The notes beneath the pieces were generated by a model. It saw only the letters and a program-made list of their open reading frames with translations. It was not told the origin of the DNA and did not search any database. Source: an uncultured Lachnospiraceae bacterium (lineage in GTDB: Bacteria; Bacillota; Clostridia; Lachnospirales; Lachnospiraceae). From it: a stretch of DNA of 64,000 bases. Shown here in pieces: positions 17,272 through 26,530 of the stretch. Every line of letters begins with the position of its first letter. The first letter of the stretch is position 1. The stretch covers positions 228,887 to 292,886 of the forward strand of contig CAJUTU010000001.1 in the NCBI GenBank assembly GCA_910589385.1, written 5' to 3'. The position numbers and the translations under genes were made by a program.

Positions 17272-18099
17272 TTATTTCACTGTTAAGGATGTAATATGCG
17301 GATTCACTCCTTCATACCAGTATAAGAACCCTTCCATATCAACCGTATCACCGATCTGTAGTTCTGTCACAGCTTTATATACATCTGTAGTATTGTCACA
17401 TAAGTAGGATTCTACAGTGAACGTATAGGTTTCGCCGTCAATAGAAACGTTAAAATACAAATCGTCTCCATCCTGTCCGGATCCATCCCAGGAATACAAA
17501 AATGCTACATCTTCTCCGGCATCGTTTTTCCCGGCTGCCTCAACTGTCATCCCATTAAAAGATACAAACTTGTTCTGATGGTCGATCAACTCGCCCTTTC
17601 CAAGAAGAGAAGTCACATCCTCTGCTTCTGCAATATAATTGCCATCCACAATTTCAAACGTTGCATCAATAATCTCAAATTCACCGGACCACTCCGCCTT
17701 ATAGCCTGTCACTTTGATTTTAGTCCCCGGGGTCAGTTTCTCGTAGTCTTCCTCAGAACATGGCATATCATAAATAAAGTAAGCGCCATCCTTGTCCTGT
17801 GTATAGAATGTCGCCTTATCTTCCCACCAGGACTGCTTTGCCTGAACATAGGTCTCTACGACCACCTCTGAATCCACATCTGCTGCCGCATACTCGTCAT
17901 AAGTCATAACTCCCTCAGACTTTACATCCTCTGCTTCTGTATCATCTTCAGAGGATGAATCTGACTCATCAACAGACGCATCTGACTCTGTAGACGCATC
18001 CGATGTGCCATTACCAGCATTGTCATCATCAGAACCGCCGCATCCGGCACAGCCCAATACAAGTGCACAGCTTAACAGTAATACCAACATCTTTTTCAT
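17272..18099 (-). CDS. Putative lipoprotein of unknown function
   Basis: A 275-residue secreted lipoprotein. A signal peptide MKKMLVLLLSCALVLGCAGC ends at Cys17 or Cys20 (lipobox VLGC), followed by an acidic, Ser/Asp-rich linker (21-60). The rest contains two similar stretches, each with a TPGTKIKVTGY or LQIGDTVDMEGFL turn, which resemble OB-fold strands. I cannot name a function. It is transcribed toward the terminator at 17149 and stands 160 bases downstream of the sugar-binding protein gene. RBS-like AAGGTGGAA precedes the ATG. Confidence 0.8.
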   Translation of the reverse strand: MKKMLVLLLSCALVLGCAGCGGSDDDNAGNGTSDASTESDASVDESDSSSEDDTEAEDVKSEGVMTYDEYAAADVDSEVVVETYVQAKQSWWEDKATFYTQDKDGAYFIYDMPCSEEDYEKLTPGTKIKVTGYKAEWSGEFEIIDATFEIVDGNYIAEAEDVTSLLGKGELIDHQNKFVSFNGMTVEAAGKNDAGEDVAFLYSWDGSGQDGDDLYFNVSIDGETYTFTVESYLCDNTTDVYKAVTELQIGDTVDMEGFLYWYEGVNPHITSLTVK

Positions 18100-18260
18100 C
18101 TTCTAATTCCACCTTTCCGCGAAAGACAAATAAGGCCACAAATCCTCTTTCTCTTCCGCCCTTCATTTTTCGCTGCTCATTCCAAAGATTCTATAGGAAC
18201 ATATATCCTGAACAAACATCCATTAAATTTTACTCGCATTTTTCTGTAAAATCAATAGTA

Positions 18261-19889
18261 TTATTGCGCATTTCTTTTCCTTCTCACTATCATAGAAACA
18301 GCAAAATATACAATCATCAGTGCCCAAACGCACGCTAAGGACGACAGAAGAATCACCGATGTAAGGGGCAGTTCGCCCAACTCCTCTTTTTCTGAACCGT
18401 CAAGTACACTCGCGCCCCCCGGCTGATCAAGGCGGTATAATGACGTAATCTCTTCAAAAAGTTTATCCATATACGCATCATCAATCGTTTCTCCTCTGCG
18501 CACTGATTTCACCGTGTTCTCTACAAGCTGTCCTGACGCATTACGAAGGGATGCGGAACCATTAAATACAGGTGTGATAAAGGTATGGTCTGTATTTTCC
18601 AGAAGCAGTTGTGCCGCCTGGATCTTCACATCATAATACATTGTATTATCTTCGCCGTATCTGGACAGATAGTCCTGATACGCTTTGGATTCCTGTGCTT
18701 TCGATGTCACAGGCACATATCCTTCTGTCTCGGAATAGGCAATCTGGACATCATTGCTCAACAGATATTGGACAAACAGCCAGGAAACCAATACCTCCTG
18801 TGGATCGGATTTATTAAAAATACATACGGAAGGCCCCTGTGAGATCATCTGCGGATTTTCTGTATCAAACTGCGGAATCGGCATGACCGCTGTTTCAAAC
18901 TCTACGATCTTGTCTTCGCTCATATCGGACAACGGAGCATGGGTCCCCATCCATGTTGCCCCGGCTGTGGAATCTATAGCAAAAATACACTGCCCCGCGT
19001 TCAGGAAATTGGCCGGATAACTGGAAATCTTAAAAGTAGAAAACGCACCGCTCTCCCCATGCTCTGCAATGGTATACAACAGCTCTTTTGTTGTGTCATT
19101 AAAGAGCAGGATATCCCCTTCTTTTGTGGAATATCCGGCCTCTCTTTGCTTCAGCATCTGGATCATCATATTATCTGTGGACTTATAGATAAAGGGAATC
19201 ATCACCTTCTGTCCGTTTACCAGAAAATTTTCTTGATCATCCTGCGCCAGTGCGGACTCAGAAACCTCCCACACAAAATCCCATGTCAGCTTCTCCGGCA
19301 GTGTATATCCCAGCTCTTCTACAAATGTTTTATTAATATAGCAGGCTTCTGATGAGCGCATATAAGGCAGAGCATAATAATGGCCGTCAAACCGGCATTC
19401 CTCCAAAAACTGCGGAATGATCTCCTCTACTGTAGGCGCATCAAACCGGACTTCACTCCCGCCAAGTCCATATTCCGCATCTGCAAAAAGCTCATCTAAA
19501 GGAACTACCAGATTTTTCCCTGTCAGATAAGTAGCAATGTGATCCGGGTAGGTGATGCACACATTTGGCGTGGTATTCGTAGATATATTCGTGATCACAT
19601 CATTATAAATTTTTCCATAATCCGTATACAAGCGCAGATTCACCTTAATATTGGGATAGGCCTGCTGAAAATCAGCGATCGCCTGTTCATAAATCGCTGT
19701 CTGGGTCTTATTTGTGTCGTTTTTGGCCCAAAATGTAATCTCATATTCCCTTGAGCTGTCGAACTCCTCAGGCATCTCAAAGGTATTCAGCCCTTTTGAC
19801 CCATGACATCCGGCCAGACCAAGAACATTGCCCGCCGTCAGCGCCAGCAGAAAGAAAACGGACAGGACTTTTTTTCTCATTTTACTCAT
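18261..19889 (-). CDS. CUT1 ABC transporter substrate-binding lipoprotein
   Basis: A 542-residue extracellular solute-binding protein (family 1). Lipobox LAGC near residue 28; the mature part starts with YEITFWAKNDTNKTQTAIYEQAI, typical for sugar-binding proteins, and contains NVCITYPDH and the QGPSVCIFNKSD hinge segment. Unusually, residues 509-535 form a second strong membrane helix (SVILLSSLACVWALMIVYFAV) followed by RRKRNAQ, so the protein may be anchored at both ends. It overlaps the preceding permease stop as ATGA. Substrate unknown. Confidence 0.88.
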   Translation of the reverse strand: MSKMRKKVLSVFFLLALTAGNVLGLAGCHGSKGLNTFEMPEEFDSSREYEITFWAKNDTNKTQTAIYEQAIADFQQAYPNIKVNLRLYTDYGKIYNDVITNISTNTTPNVCITYPDHIATYLTGKNLVVPLDELFADAEYGLGGSEVRFDAPTVEEIIPQFLEECRFDGHYYALPYMRSSEACYINKTFVEELGYTLPEKLTWDFVWEVSESALAQDDQENFLVNGQKVMIPFIYKSTDNMMIQMLKQREAGYSTKEGDILLFNDTTKELLYTIAEHGESGAFSTFKISSYPANFLNAGQCIFAIDSTAGATWMGTHAPLSDMSEDKIVEFETAVMPIPQFDTENPQMISQGPSVCIFNKSDPQEVLVSWLFVQYLLSNDVQIAYSETEGYVPVTSKAQESKAYQDYLSRYGEDNTMYYDVKIQAAQLLLENTDHTFITPVFNGSASLRNASGQLVENTVKSVRRGETIDDAYMDKLFEEITSLYRLDQPGGASVLDGSEKEELGELPLTSVILLSSLACVWALMIVYFAVSMIVRRKRNAQ

Positions 19890-20761
19890 CCCTTTGTCCC
19901 TCCTCTCGACACTCCTGCCATAATTTTTTTACGGAAAATTAAGAACAGGATCACCAGAGGGACAGAGATCACCACAACGGCTGCCATCATTGCAGGAATA
20001 TTTTCCCGGCCAAACCCATTTTCCCGAATCTCCTGGATCCCGTTGGAAACCAGATAATAGTCCTCATCATCCGTGATCAACCGGGGCCAGATATAAGAAT
20101 TCCAGCATTCGATCACTTTCAAGATCGTGACCGTGATAATGGTCGGCCTGGACATCGGTATCATAACTTTCCATAAATATTTCCAGTCACTTGTGCCGTC
20201 CACTTTTGCCGCATAATACAGGCTGTCCGGTATCTGCTCGAAATGCTCTTTCAGCAGGTAAATATAAAAGACAGACGTCACCGTGGGCAGTATCAGCCCC
20301 GGAAAAGTATTCCTCATATCCAGGTTTGTAATTGTCACAAAATTTGTAATGATCACCAGTTCATTCGGAATCATCATCAAAGAAAGAAAAATAAGAAACG
20401 CTATATTTTTCCCTTTAAATTCCAGCCGGGCAAATGCAAATGCAGCAAGTACGATCACGATCAACATAAGAGCTGTCGTCACGGCCGTGAAAATGATCGT
20501 ATTCACAAAATATTTTCCGAGCGGTACAGCAGTAAACGCATCCACATAGTTCTGCAGGGTCGGTGATAATGTAAAAAATTTTGGAATATATTCCGAATTA
20601 TATGCACCATAGCTTTTCAACGAGGTCAATACCATCCAGTAAAACGGAAACAGTACCACCACTGCCCAGAATGCCAGGAGTATATAGGTGGCCGTACGCA
20701 GCGCTTTTTTACGTGCTTTGGTATTTTTTTCGATTTTTATATAATCCATATTGCTTTTCAT
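19886..20761 (-). CDS. Sugar ABC transporter permease (MalG/UgpE type)
   Basis: A 291-residue inner-membrane permease with six predicted helices. The EAA loop is present as YYAAKVDGTSDWKYLWKVMIPMSRP, in the second half, for contact with the ATPase. The open frame begins with a TTG at 20797, but the ATG at 20761 with AAAGGAA upstream is more plausible. It follows the partner permease by about 90 bases and overlaps the binding-protein gene. Family CUT1; cargo is probably an oligosaccharide or glycerol-phosphate-like compound, not determined. Confidence 0.9.
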   Translation of the reverse strand: MKSNMDYIKIEKNTKARKKALRTATYILLAFWAVVVLFPFYWMVLTSLKSYGAYNSEYIPKFFTLSPTLQNYVDAFTAVPLGKYFVNTIIFTAVTTALMLIVIVLAAFAFARLEFKGKNIAFLIFLSLMMIPNELVIITNFVTITNLDMRNTFPGLILPTVTSVFYIYLLKEHFEQIPDSLYYAAKVDGTSDWKYLWKVMIPMSRPTIITVTILKVIECWNSYIWPRLITDDEDYYLVSNGIQEIRENGFGRENIPAMMAAVVVISVPLVILFLIFRKKIMAGVSRGGTKG

Positions 20762-20854
20762 AATTTTGTTGTTCCTTTCAGGAAGTTGCTGCCGCAAAAT
20801 AACTTGTGCATACTCAGGCGCAGAAAATGCATCCGGTATTTCAAACCATCGTAT

Positions 20855-21757
20855 TTAATAATGCACTTTCTTTTTACTGATCAGCAAATTGATACAGGTG
20901 ATCGTAAGTACGATAACAAATAAAATGATCGCTGCCGCAGACGCATAGGAGGGATAGCCGCCGCTGTCTCCGTACAGCATATCATAGACATATCCCACGA
21001 TAGTATTCATTTCCGCCGCATTCAAGTCTGTCCCAAACAATGCCACTGCATCGCTGTATGCCTTAAAAGCGCCGATAAATCCTGTGATCACCAGATAAAA
21101 AATCATAGGCGAGATCATGGGCAGGGTAATCCGCATAAAAATCCTGAATTTTGAAGTCCCGTCCACCCGCGCCGCATTGTAGTAATCCTGATTGATGGAC
21201 GACAATGCGCTTGTCAAAATCAAAATTTTAAAAGGCATGACGATCCAGATCGTATAAAAGCACAGCACGAACATCTTAGCCCAGTAAGGCCCCTCAATGA
21301 AGTCCACCGAACTGCCGCCGAACCAGTTGATCAGAAGATTGGCCAGTCCGTCCGAATATGCAGTCTTTTTAAACAAGATCATAAAGACAAGCCCAACTGC
21401 CAGCGTATTGGTCACATAGGGCAGGAAATAAATGGTCTGCAGGAAATTGCGCAGAGCCGTAATGGAATTTAACCCTACTGAAATCAGCAGTGCGATCCCT
21501 GTGGACAAGGGAACCGTAATGATCACCAGAATAAAGGTATTTTTTACTGCCTGTAAGAAATAGGGGTCATGCAAAATATAGAAATAATTATAAATACCTG
21601 TCCCAAAATACGTCTGAGACGCAAAATTATATCCCTCTTCAAAGGAATAGACGAAAACGTCGATGAGCGGATATACCATAAAAAATCCCAGAAAAAGAAT
21701 CGCCGGCAAAAGATACAGCCAGCCCTTTAAGCTGCTGTCACGCAATTTTTTCTTCAT
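20855..21757 (-). CDS. Sugar ABC transporter permease (MalF/UgpA type)
   Basis: A 300-residue permease with six helices, beginning KGWLYLLPAILFLGFFMVYP as in UgpA/MsmF proteins. The EAA loop reads YYNAARVDGTSKFRIFMRITLP. It overlaps the stop of the upstream ATPase gene by four bases (ATGA), so synthesis is coupled. Together with the MalG-type permease at 19886 it forms the heterodimeric channel of this importer. Confidence 0.92.
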   Translation of the reverse strand: MKKKLRDSSLKGWLYLLPAILFLGFFMVYPLIDVFVYSFEEGYNFASQTYFGTGIYNYFYILHDPYFLQAVKNTFILVIITVPLSTGIALLISVGLNSITALRNFLQTIYFLPYVTNTLAVGLVFMILFKKTAYSDGLANLLINWFGGSSVDFIEGPYWAKMFVLCFYTIWIVMPFKILILTSALSSINQDYYNAARVDGTSKFRIFMRITLPMISPMIFYLVITGFIGAFKAYSDAVALFGTDLNAAEMNTIVGYVYDMLYGDSGGYPSYASAAAIILFVIVLTITCINLLISKKKVHY

Positions 21758-22866
21758 TGTCCCACCGCCTCTGTTTTATAATAAATTCTCTCTTCTGTTT
21801 CCTTGTCGAACAAATATACTTTATGGGGCAGGACGGCAAACCGGGCTGTCGTGCTGCCGATATCTGCCATATTTTCCGTGCTGATAATTGACCGGACAGC
21901 AGGAGCCAATGATGCTTTATTGAAAGTAACCACGCTGATATCCCTCCCCATGACCTCCACTCCGCGCAGGCCGCAGGAAAGAGGGCCGTCTGCTTTTGGC
22001 ACGAACCCTTCCGGGCGGATCCCTACATAAACCTCTCGTTCCGTGCCCTGGATGTCCAAAACTGCATCTTCACCGATATAAAGCCTGTTTCCTTTTATCT
22101 CCCCATGGAATACATTGATCTGGGGATTTCCAAGGAACTTTGCCACAAACAGGTTCAGTGGGTCATCATAGACCTCTTGTGGTTTCCCTGTCTGCTGGAC
22201 GATGCCGTCTTTCATGACAACGATCTGATCGGATATGCTCATTGCCTCTTCCTGGTCATGGGTCACAAAGATTGTCGTAATCCCTGTCTCCTGCTGGATC
22301 CGCCGGATCTCTTCCCTTGTCTGGAGCCTTAAACGGGCGTCCAGATTCGAAAGCGGTTCGTCCAGCAGAAGGACACGCGGCATTTTTACCAGGGCACGCG
22401 CGATCGCTACACGCTGCTGCTGTCCGCCGGAAAGTTCCCCGGGTTTCCTCTCCATCAATCCGTCAATCTGGACAAGCCTGGCGGCCTCCTGCGCCTTTTC
22501 CAGCATTTCCTGCTTCGACAGCTTATCCTTTCCCTTTAAGTTCTCTAAAGGGAAAAGGATATTCTGTTTCACGGTCAGATGCGGATACAGGGCATAGTTC
22601 TGGAAAACCAGACCGATTCCCCTGTTCTCCGGCGGCAGTCCGGTCACATCATCTTCCCCGAAAAAAATCTTGCCGCTGGTCGGTTTCAGCAAGCCACTGA
22701 TCAAGTGGAGCGTCGTACTCTTTCCACAGCCGGAAGGTCCAAGCAAGCCAATCAGGCTGCCGTCCGGTATTTCAAAATTAAAATCATTGACCGCGGTCAC
22801 CTCGTCAGGGTTCTTCCTGCCGCGGCCCGGAAATTTTTTTGTAAGATTTTGTAATATGACTTCCAT
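21754..22866 (-). CDS. ABC transporter ATP-binding protein (UgpC/MsmK type)
   Basis: A 370-residue ATPase. Walker A GPSGCGKST, Q-loop FQNYALYPHLTVKQN, signature LSGGQQQRVAIARAL, Walker B RVLLLDEPLSNLDARL, then a C-terminal OB-like TOBE regulatory domain (about 240-365). It is the first gene of the four-gene importer operon, which is unusual, as UgpC/MsmX genes are often distant and shared between importers. GGGAGGAAAC precedes the ATG. Confidence 0.93.
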   Translation of the reverse strand: MEVILQNLTKKFPGRGRKNPDEVTAVNDFNFEIPDGSLIGLLGPSGCGKSTTLHLISGLLKPTSGKIFFGEDDVTGLPPENRGIGLVFQNYALYPHLTVKQNILFPLENLKGKDKLSKQEMLEKAQEAARLVQIDGLMERKPGELSGGQQQRVAIARALVKMPRVLLLDEPLSNLDARLRLQTREEIRRIQQETGITTIFVTHDQEEAMSISDQIVVMKDGIVQQTGKPQEVYDDPLNLFVAKFLGNPQINVFHGEIKGNRLYIGEDAVLDIQGTEREVYVGIRPEGFVPKADGPLSCGLRGVEVMGRDISVVTFNKASLAPAVRSIISTENMADIGSTTARFAVLPHKVYLFDKETEERIYYKTEAVGQ

Positions 22867-22976
22867 CTGTTTCCTCCCTTGTCTTTTACAGCTAATCTGC
22901 AGAGCAGACCGACTGCATGCCTGCGCGCCGGCACAAGCAATTTTTATACGCGTGATCCACCTTTCCCTGTTCCTCG

Positions 22977-23498
22977 TTACAAATTCAGCTCATACATAGA
23001 AAATAACGGTATCCCGGGAATATCCCTCTCCAGATCTACATCACCGATGTAGGAAAATCCGCATTTTTCGTACAATCTTTTTGCCGGAATATTATCAGGT
23101 ACAACATCCAGACGGATTGCTTCAAACCTATGTTTTTTTGCATAATCTATACAATATTCCACAATCTGCCTGCCAATACCTTTTCTTTGGCTGGCTGGTC
23201 CTGTCGCAAGTGCGTGGCAGACCATGTACCTGCCTTCCGGCAATTGCCTGCTCCATGATGCCTTTTCATATGCGCCCTGTGGATCATCATTTAACACAAA
23301 TGCACCTACAATACGTTCCTGGTCAATACATACAAACTGAGAGCCTGCCTCCGTCATTTCCCTGACCGAACCTTCCGACGGATACTCCTTGTAAGTCCAT
23401 TTCGGATAATTGACATGCTCACAAAGATATTTGACCACATGGTCATAAAATTCTCCGACAGCAGCAACATCCTCTTCACAACATAATCTTATCATCAT
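22977..23498 (-). CDS. GNAT family N-acetyltransferase
   Basis: A 173-residue acetyltransferase. The acetyl-CoA loop is ATGPASQRKGIGRQIVEYC (motif Q/RxxGxG/A near 113-118), followed by IRLDVVPDNIPAKRLYEKCGFSYIG, the family's C-terminal strand-helix pair. Substrate cannot be told from the sequence. It lies upstream of the CUT1 operon on the same strand, 110 bases away, and may share its transcript. Confidence 0.88.
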   Translation of the reverse strand: MMIRLCCEEDVAAVGEFYDHVVKYLCEHVNYPKWTYKEYPSEGSVREMTEAGSQFVCIDQERIVGAFVLNDDPQGAYEKASWSRQLPEGRYMVCHALATGPASQRKGIGRQIVEYCIDYAKKHRFEAIRLDVVPDNIPAKRLYEKCGFSYIGDVDLERDIPGIPLFSMYELNL

Positions 23499-23632
23499 AA
23501 ACTTATTATCTCCTATTATAAATTCTTTTTGCAGTATCTATCCATAGTTTCATTTGGAAAGGATCTCTAATTCTTCCCAAACAATTGTACATCAAAACAT
23601 CCGAAATGTATATTTAAATCTTATCAGAACGT

Positions 23633-23669
23633 AAAAAAAGGACTCCCCAATCAACCTTAGGGAAGTCCT
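23633..23669 (-). terminator. Terminator of the opp operon
   Basis: On the minus strand AGGACTTCCC and GGGGAGTCCT form a 10-bp stem (one G-U) around an 11-base loop, followed by seven T. It is 24 bases past the oppA stop. Confidence 0.92.
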
Positions 23670-23692
23670 ATAAATCTAACGATTCTTATTTT

Positions 23693-25384
23693 TTACTCTG
23701 CAATATCTGCATACATAAAGTACCAGTATCCATATGGTGAATGCCAGGAACCAGTAATCTTATCGCTCTGCAGCCAGAAGTCATTGTAGTAAGCAACCGG
23801 AACACATCCAGCTTCTTCCATCAAGATATCCTCTGCCGCATGAAGTGCTTTGGAGCGCTCCTCCGGATCTACTGTAGCTCTGGACTCCTGCATTGCCTTA
23901 TCATAATCTGCATTGTTGAAGTTACCATCGTTATTTCCGTTTGTAGAACATAACAGATCTAACATGTTGGAAGGATCGCTGTAGTCGCCAACCCAGCCGT
24001 TACGTGAAGAATCATAATCACCGTTACGACGCATCGGAGTAAAGCTTGCCCATTCTACGATCTCTACCTTCAGGTCAATGCCGAGTTCTGCCCATGCTTC
24101 CTGCAGATATTCAGCTACTACCTTATGATAACCGGAATCATTGGTAGAATAGGTAATAGAAGGAAGGCCTTCTCCATCCGGATAGCCTGCATCAGCAAGG
24201 AGCTTCTTTGCTTCTTCTAAGTTTCCTTCAAAATCTGTAGTGTCAATATATGGCTCGCCGCCGTTTGCATTTTCTATAAATTCACTGCCGTCTGTATCAA
24301 TCCAGCCAGGTCCCATGAAGTTGCCGGCTGCAGTATAAGTTCCCTGCATCAGCGTATCTGCAACATACTCACGGTCAATAGCAAGGCTCAGTGCCTTACG
24401 CACGTTCTTATCATTGAACGGCTCTCTGTCCAGATTCAAACTCAGATAATAGGTTCCGATGATCGGATCTACATAATAATCATCATTTCCTTCCAGAGAT
24501 GGGATTTCCTCAGTCGGAACATCTTTGATCATCAATACTTCACCAGTCTGGTATGCACTGTAAGATGCATTGGCATCCTCGATCAGGTTGAATTTGATAC
24601 CATCCAGTTTGATCGCGTCCGCGTTCCAGTAATTGGTGTTCTTGCTCATCAGGATGTGTGATCCAGGAACCCACTCAGATACATAGAACGGTCCGTTTGA
24701 AATATAAGTCTCTGCTTCTGTCGCCCATCCGTCGCCATTTGCTTCGATGGTAGCTTCCTGTACCGGGCTCAAAGTAGCAAATGCTGCCAGGCTGCCGAAA
24801 TACGTGCATGGAGCGCTCAGTGTAACAACCAGCGTACTGTCATCCTCTGCCTTTACCTGAAGCGCGTCAAGCTCACCTTCAATTGCTTTGTCATAACCTT
24901 CTACCATACTAAGAACAGTCTCTGCATAAGGAGCAGCAACGTTCGGGTCGCATACACGTTTCCAGCTGTATTCAAAATCATTCGCTGTCAGGTCAGAACC
25001 GTCAGACCATTTCAGGCCGTCTCTTAAATGGAATGTCCATGTAAGGCCGTCTTCACTGGTCTCCCAGGATTCTGCCTGTCCTTCTGCAAGCTGGCCGTCC
25101 TGGTCAACCGTTAAAAGACACTCGAAAGAATGCAGCAGCATGTTACCGCCGTCTACCGCACTGTTCAACGCAGGGTCCATAGTCTCCGGATCTGGTCCAA
25201 CCTGGACAGACAGGATCTTCTCACCTGAGCTGCTGCTGGAACCCTCATCTGCATCATCAGTACCTTCTGTACTGCTCTGGGACTGATTATCCCCCCCCTG
25301 GTCGTTGTTTCCGCCGCCACCGCAGGCTGCCAGGCCAAATACCATTGTAGCCGCCAGGAATAAGGCGATTACTTTCTTTTTCAT
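23693..25384 (-). CDS. oppA: Peptide ABC transporter substrate-binding lipoprotein
   Basis: A 563-residue family 5 solute-binding protein. Signal peptide with lipobox LAAC (Cys21), a Gly/Asp/Ser-rich linker to about 52, then VGPDPETMDPALNSAVDGGN and FHLRDGLKWSDGSDLTANDF, which mark OppA/DppA proteins. The family signature region near FNDKNVRKALSLAIDREYV is intact. It captures oligopeptides outside the membrane for OppBCDF. Located last in the operon, 150 bases after oppF, with AGGAGG before the ATG; the gap has a hairpin that may permit higher oppA mRNA levels. Confidence 0.93.
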   Translation of the reverse strand: MKKKVIALFLAATMVFGLAACGGGGNNDQGGDNQSQSSTEGTDDADEGSSSSSGEKILSVQVGPDPETMDPALNSAVDGGNMLLHSFECLLTVDQDGQLAEGQAESWETSEDGLTWTFHLRDGLKWSDGSDLTANDFEYSWKRVCDPNVAAPYAETVLSMVEGYDKAIEGELDALQVKAEDDSTLVVTLSAPCTYFGSLAAFATLSPVQEATIEANGDGWATEAETYISNGPFYVSEWVPGSHILMSKNTNYWNADAIKLDGIKFNLIEDANASYSAYQTGEVLMIKDVPTEEIPSLEGNDDYYVDPIIGTYYLSLNLDREPFNDKNVRKALSLAIDREYVADTLMQGTYTAAGNFMGPGWIDTDGSEFIENANGGEPYIDTTDFEGNLEEAKKLLADAGYPDGEGLPSITYSTNDSGYHKVVAEYLQEAWAELGIDLKVEIVEWASFTPMRRNGDYDSSRNGWVGDYSDPSNMLDLLCSTNGNNDGNFNNADYDKAMQESRATVDPEERSKALHAAEDILMEEAGCVPVAYYNDFWLQSDKITGSWHSPYGYWYFMYADIAE

Positions 25385-25407
25385 TTTATATCCTCCTTTT
25401 TTACTTT

Positions 25408-25435
25408 GAGTGCTCGGGGTTAAATACTGGCACTC
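25408..25435. other. Small inverted repeat in the oppF-oppA gap
   Basis: GAGTGC (25408-25413) and GCACTC (25430-25435) can form a hairpin in the oppA leader, 25 bases before its ATG. It may be a processing or mRNA-stability element allowing oppA to be expressed above the other opp genes; the role is inference from position only. Confidence 0.35.
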
Positions 25436-25534
25436 TGTTTTCTATAAACAATACAGACGCATTTAAGCCCCCATATTTGTTTATCTTATCCAGCGCTGTC
25501 TAAATTATCCACAGCACTACAGAAAGCTTGCCGT

Positions 25535-26530
25535 TCAATCTAACCTGTCAATATGATGACAAGCGGAAAAATGTCCTGTTTCGACCTCACGCCACTTTGG
25601 AGCTTCCTGTGCACATTTTTCATCCGCATATGGACATCTGGTACGGAACCGGCATCCAGAAGGCGGATTCAACGGACTTGGCACATCTCCCTGCAAGGCG
25701 ATACGCTTACTTTCTTTCGCGATTTTCGGGTCAGCGATCGGAATCGCTGAAATCAGGCTCTTTGTATATGGATGAAGGGGGCGTGTGATCAGTTCATAGC
25801 TGTCCGCCAATTCTACCATCCTGCCCAGATACATAACACCGATCCTGTTGGAAATATGCTTTACAGCAGAAAGGTCATGGGCAATAAACAAATAGGTCAG
25901 TCCCATTTCCTCCTGCAGATCCTCAAACATATTGATGACCTGCGCCTGGATGGACACGTCCAGCGCGGAAATCGGTTCGTCACAGACAATAAACTCCGGC
26001 CTTACCGCAAGGGCTCTTGCAATCCCCACCCGCTGTCTCTGGCCGCCGGAAAACTCATGTGGATACCGGTTAGCATGCTCGGAATTGAGTCCCACCCTCC
26101 GAAGCATCTCTATAATAATATCATACCGTTCCTGCTTATTGGCCGCCATCTTATGGACATCAATCGCCTCTCCGACGATATCCCCCACTGTCATACGCGG
26201 GTCAAGGCTTGCATACGGATCCTGAAATACGATCTGCATCCTCTTACGGTAAGGGAGCATGTCCACAAACTGCTTTTTATCTACATCAAAAATCACTTCA
26301 TTATCATAAACAAATCTGCCCCCCGTCGGCTCATAAAGCCGAAGCAGAGTACGCCCGGTCGTCGTCTTGCCGCAGCCGGATTCTCCTACCAGCCCCAAAG
26401 TCTCTCCCTTACTGATGGTAAAGGAGACATCATCCACGGCCTGTATATATTTCTTGTTCTTCCCAAAGCCGCCTGCCGGAAAATACTGTTGTAAATGTTC
26501 TACCTGTATAAAACTCTGCTTTCCACTCAT
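25535..26530 (-). CDS. oppF: Oligopeptide ABC transporter ATP-binding protein OppF
   Basis: A 331-residue ATPase. Walker A GESGCGKTT, signature FSGGQRQRVGIARAL, Walker B FIVCDEPISALD, H-loop IAHDLS, and the C-terminal oligopeptide-transporter motif with cysteines CRFRTRCPYADEKC, a likely iron-sulfur or metal site in this subfamily. The frame opens at 26575, but the ATG at 26530 has AAAGGAG and overlaps the oppD stop (ATGA). Pairs with OppD to power peptide import. Confidence 0.93.
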   Translation of the reverse strand: MSGKQSFIQVEHLQQYFPAGGFGKNKKYIQAVDDVSFTISKGETLGLVGESGCGKTTTGRTLLRLYEPTGGRFVYDNEVIFDVDKKQFVDMLPYRKRMQIVFQDPYASLDPRMTVGDIVGEAIDVHKMAANKQERYDIIIEMLRRVGLNSEHANRYPHEFSGGQRQRVGIARALAVRPEFIVCDEPISALDVSIQAQVINMFEDLQEEMGLTYLFIAHDLSAVKHISNRIGVMYLGRMVELADSYELITRPLHPYTKSLISAIPIADPKIAKESKRIALQGDVPSPLNPPSGCRFRTRCPYADEKCAQEAPKWREVETGHFSACHHIDRLD

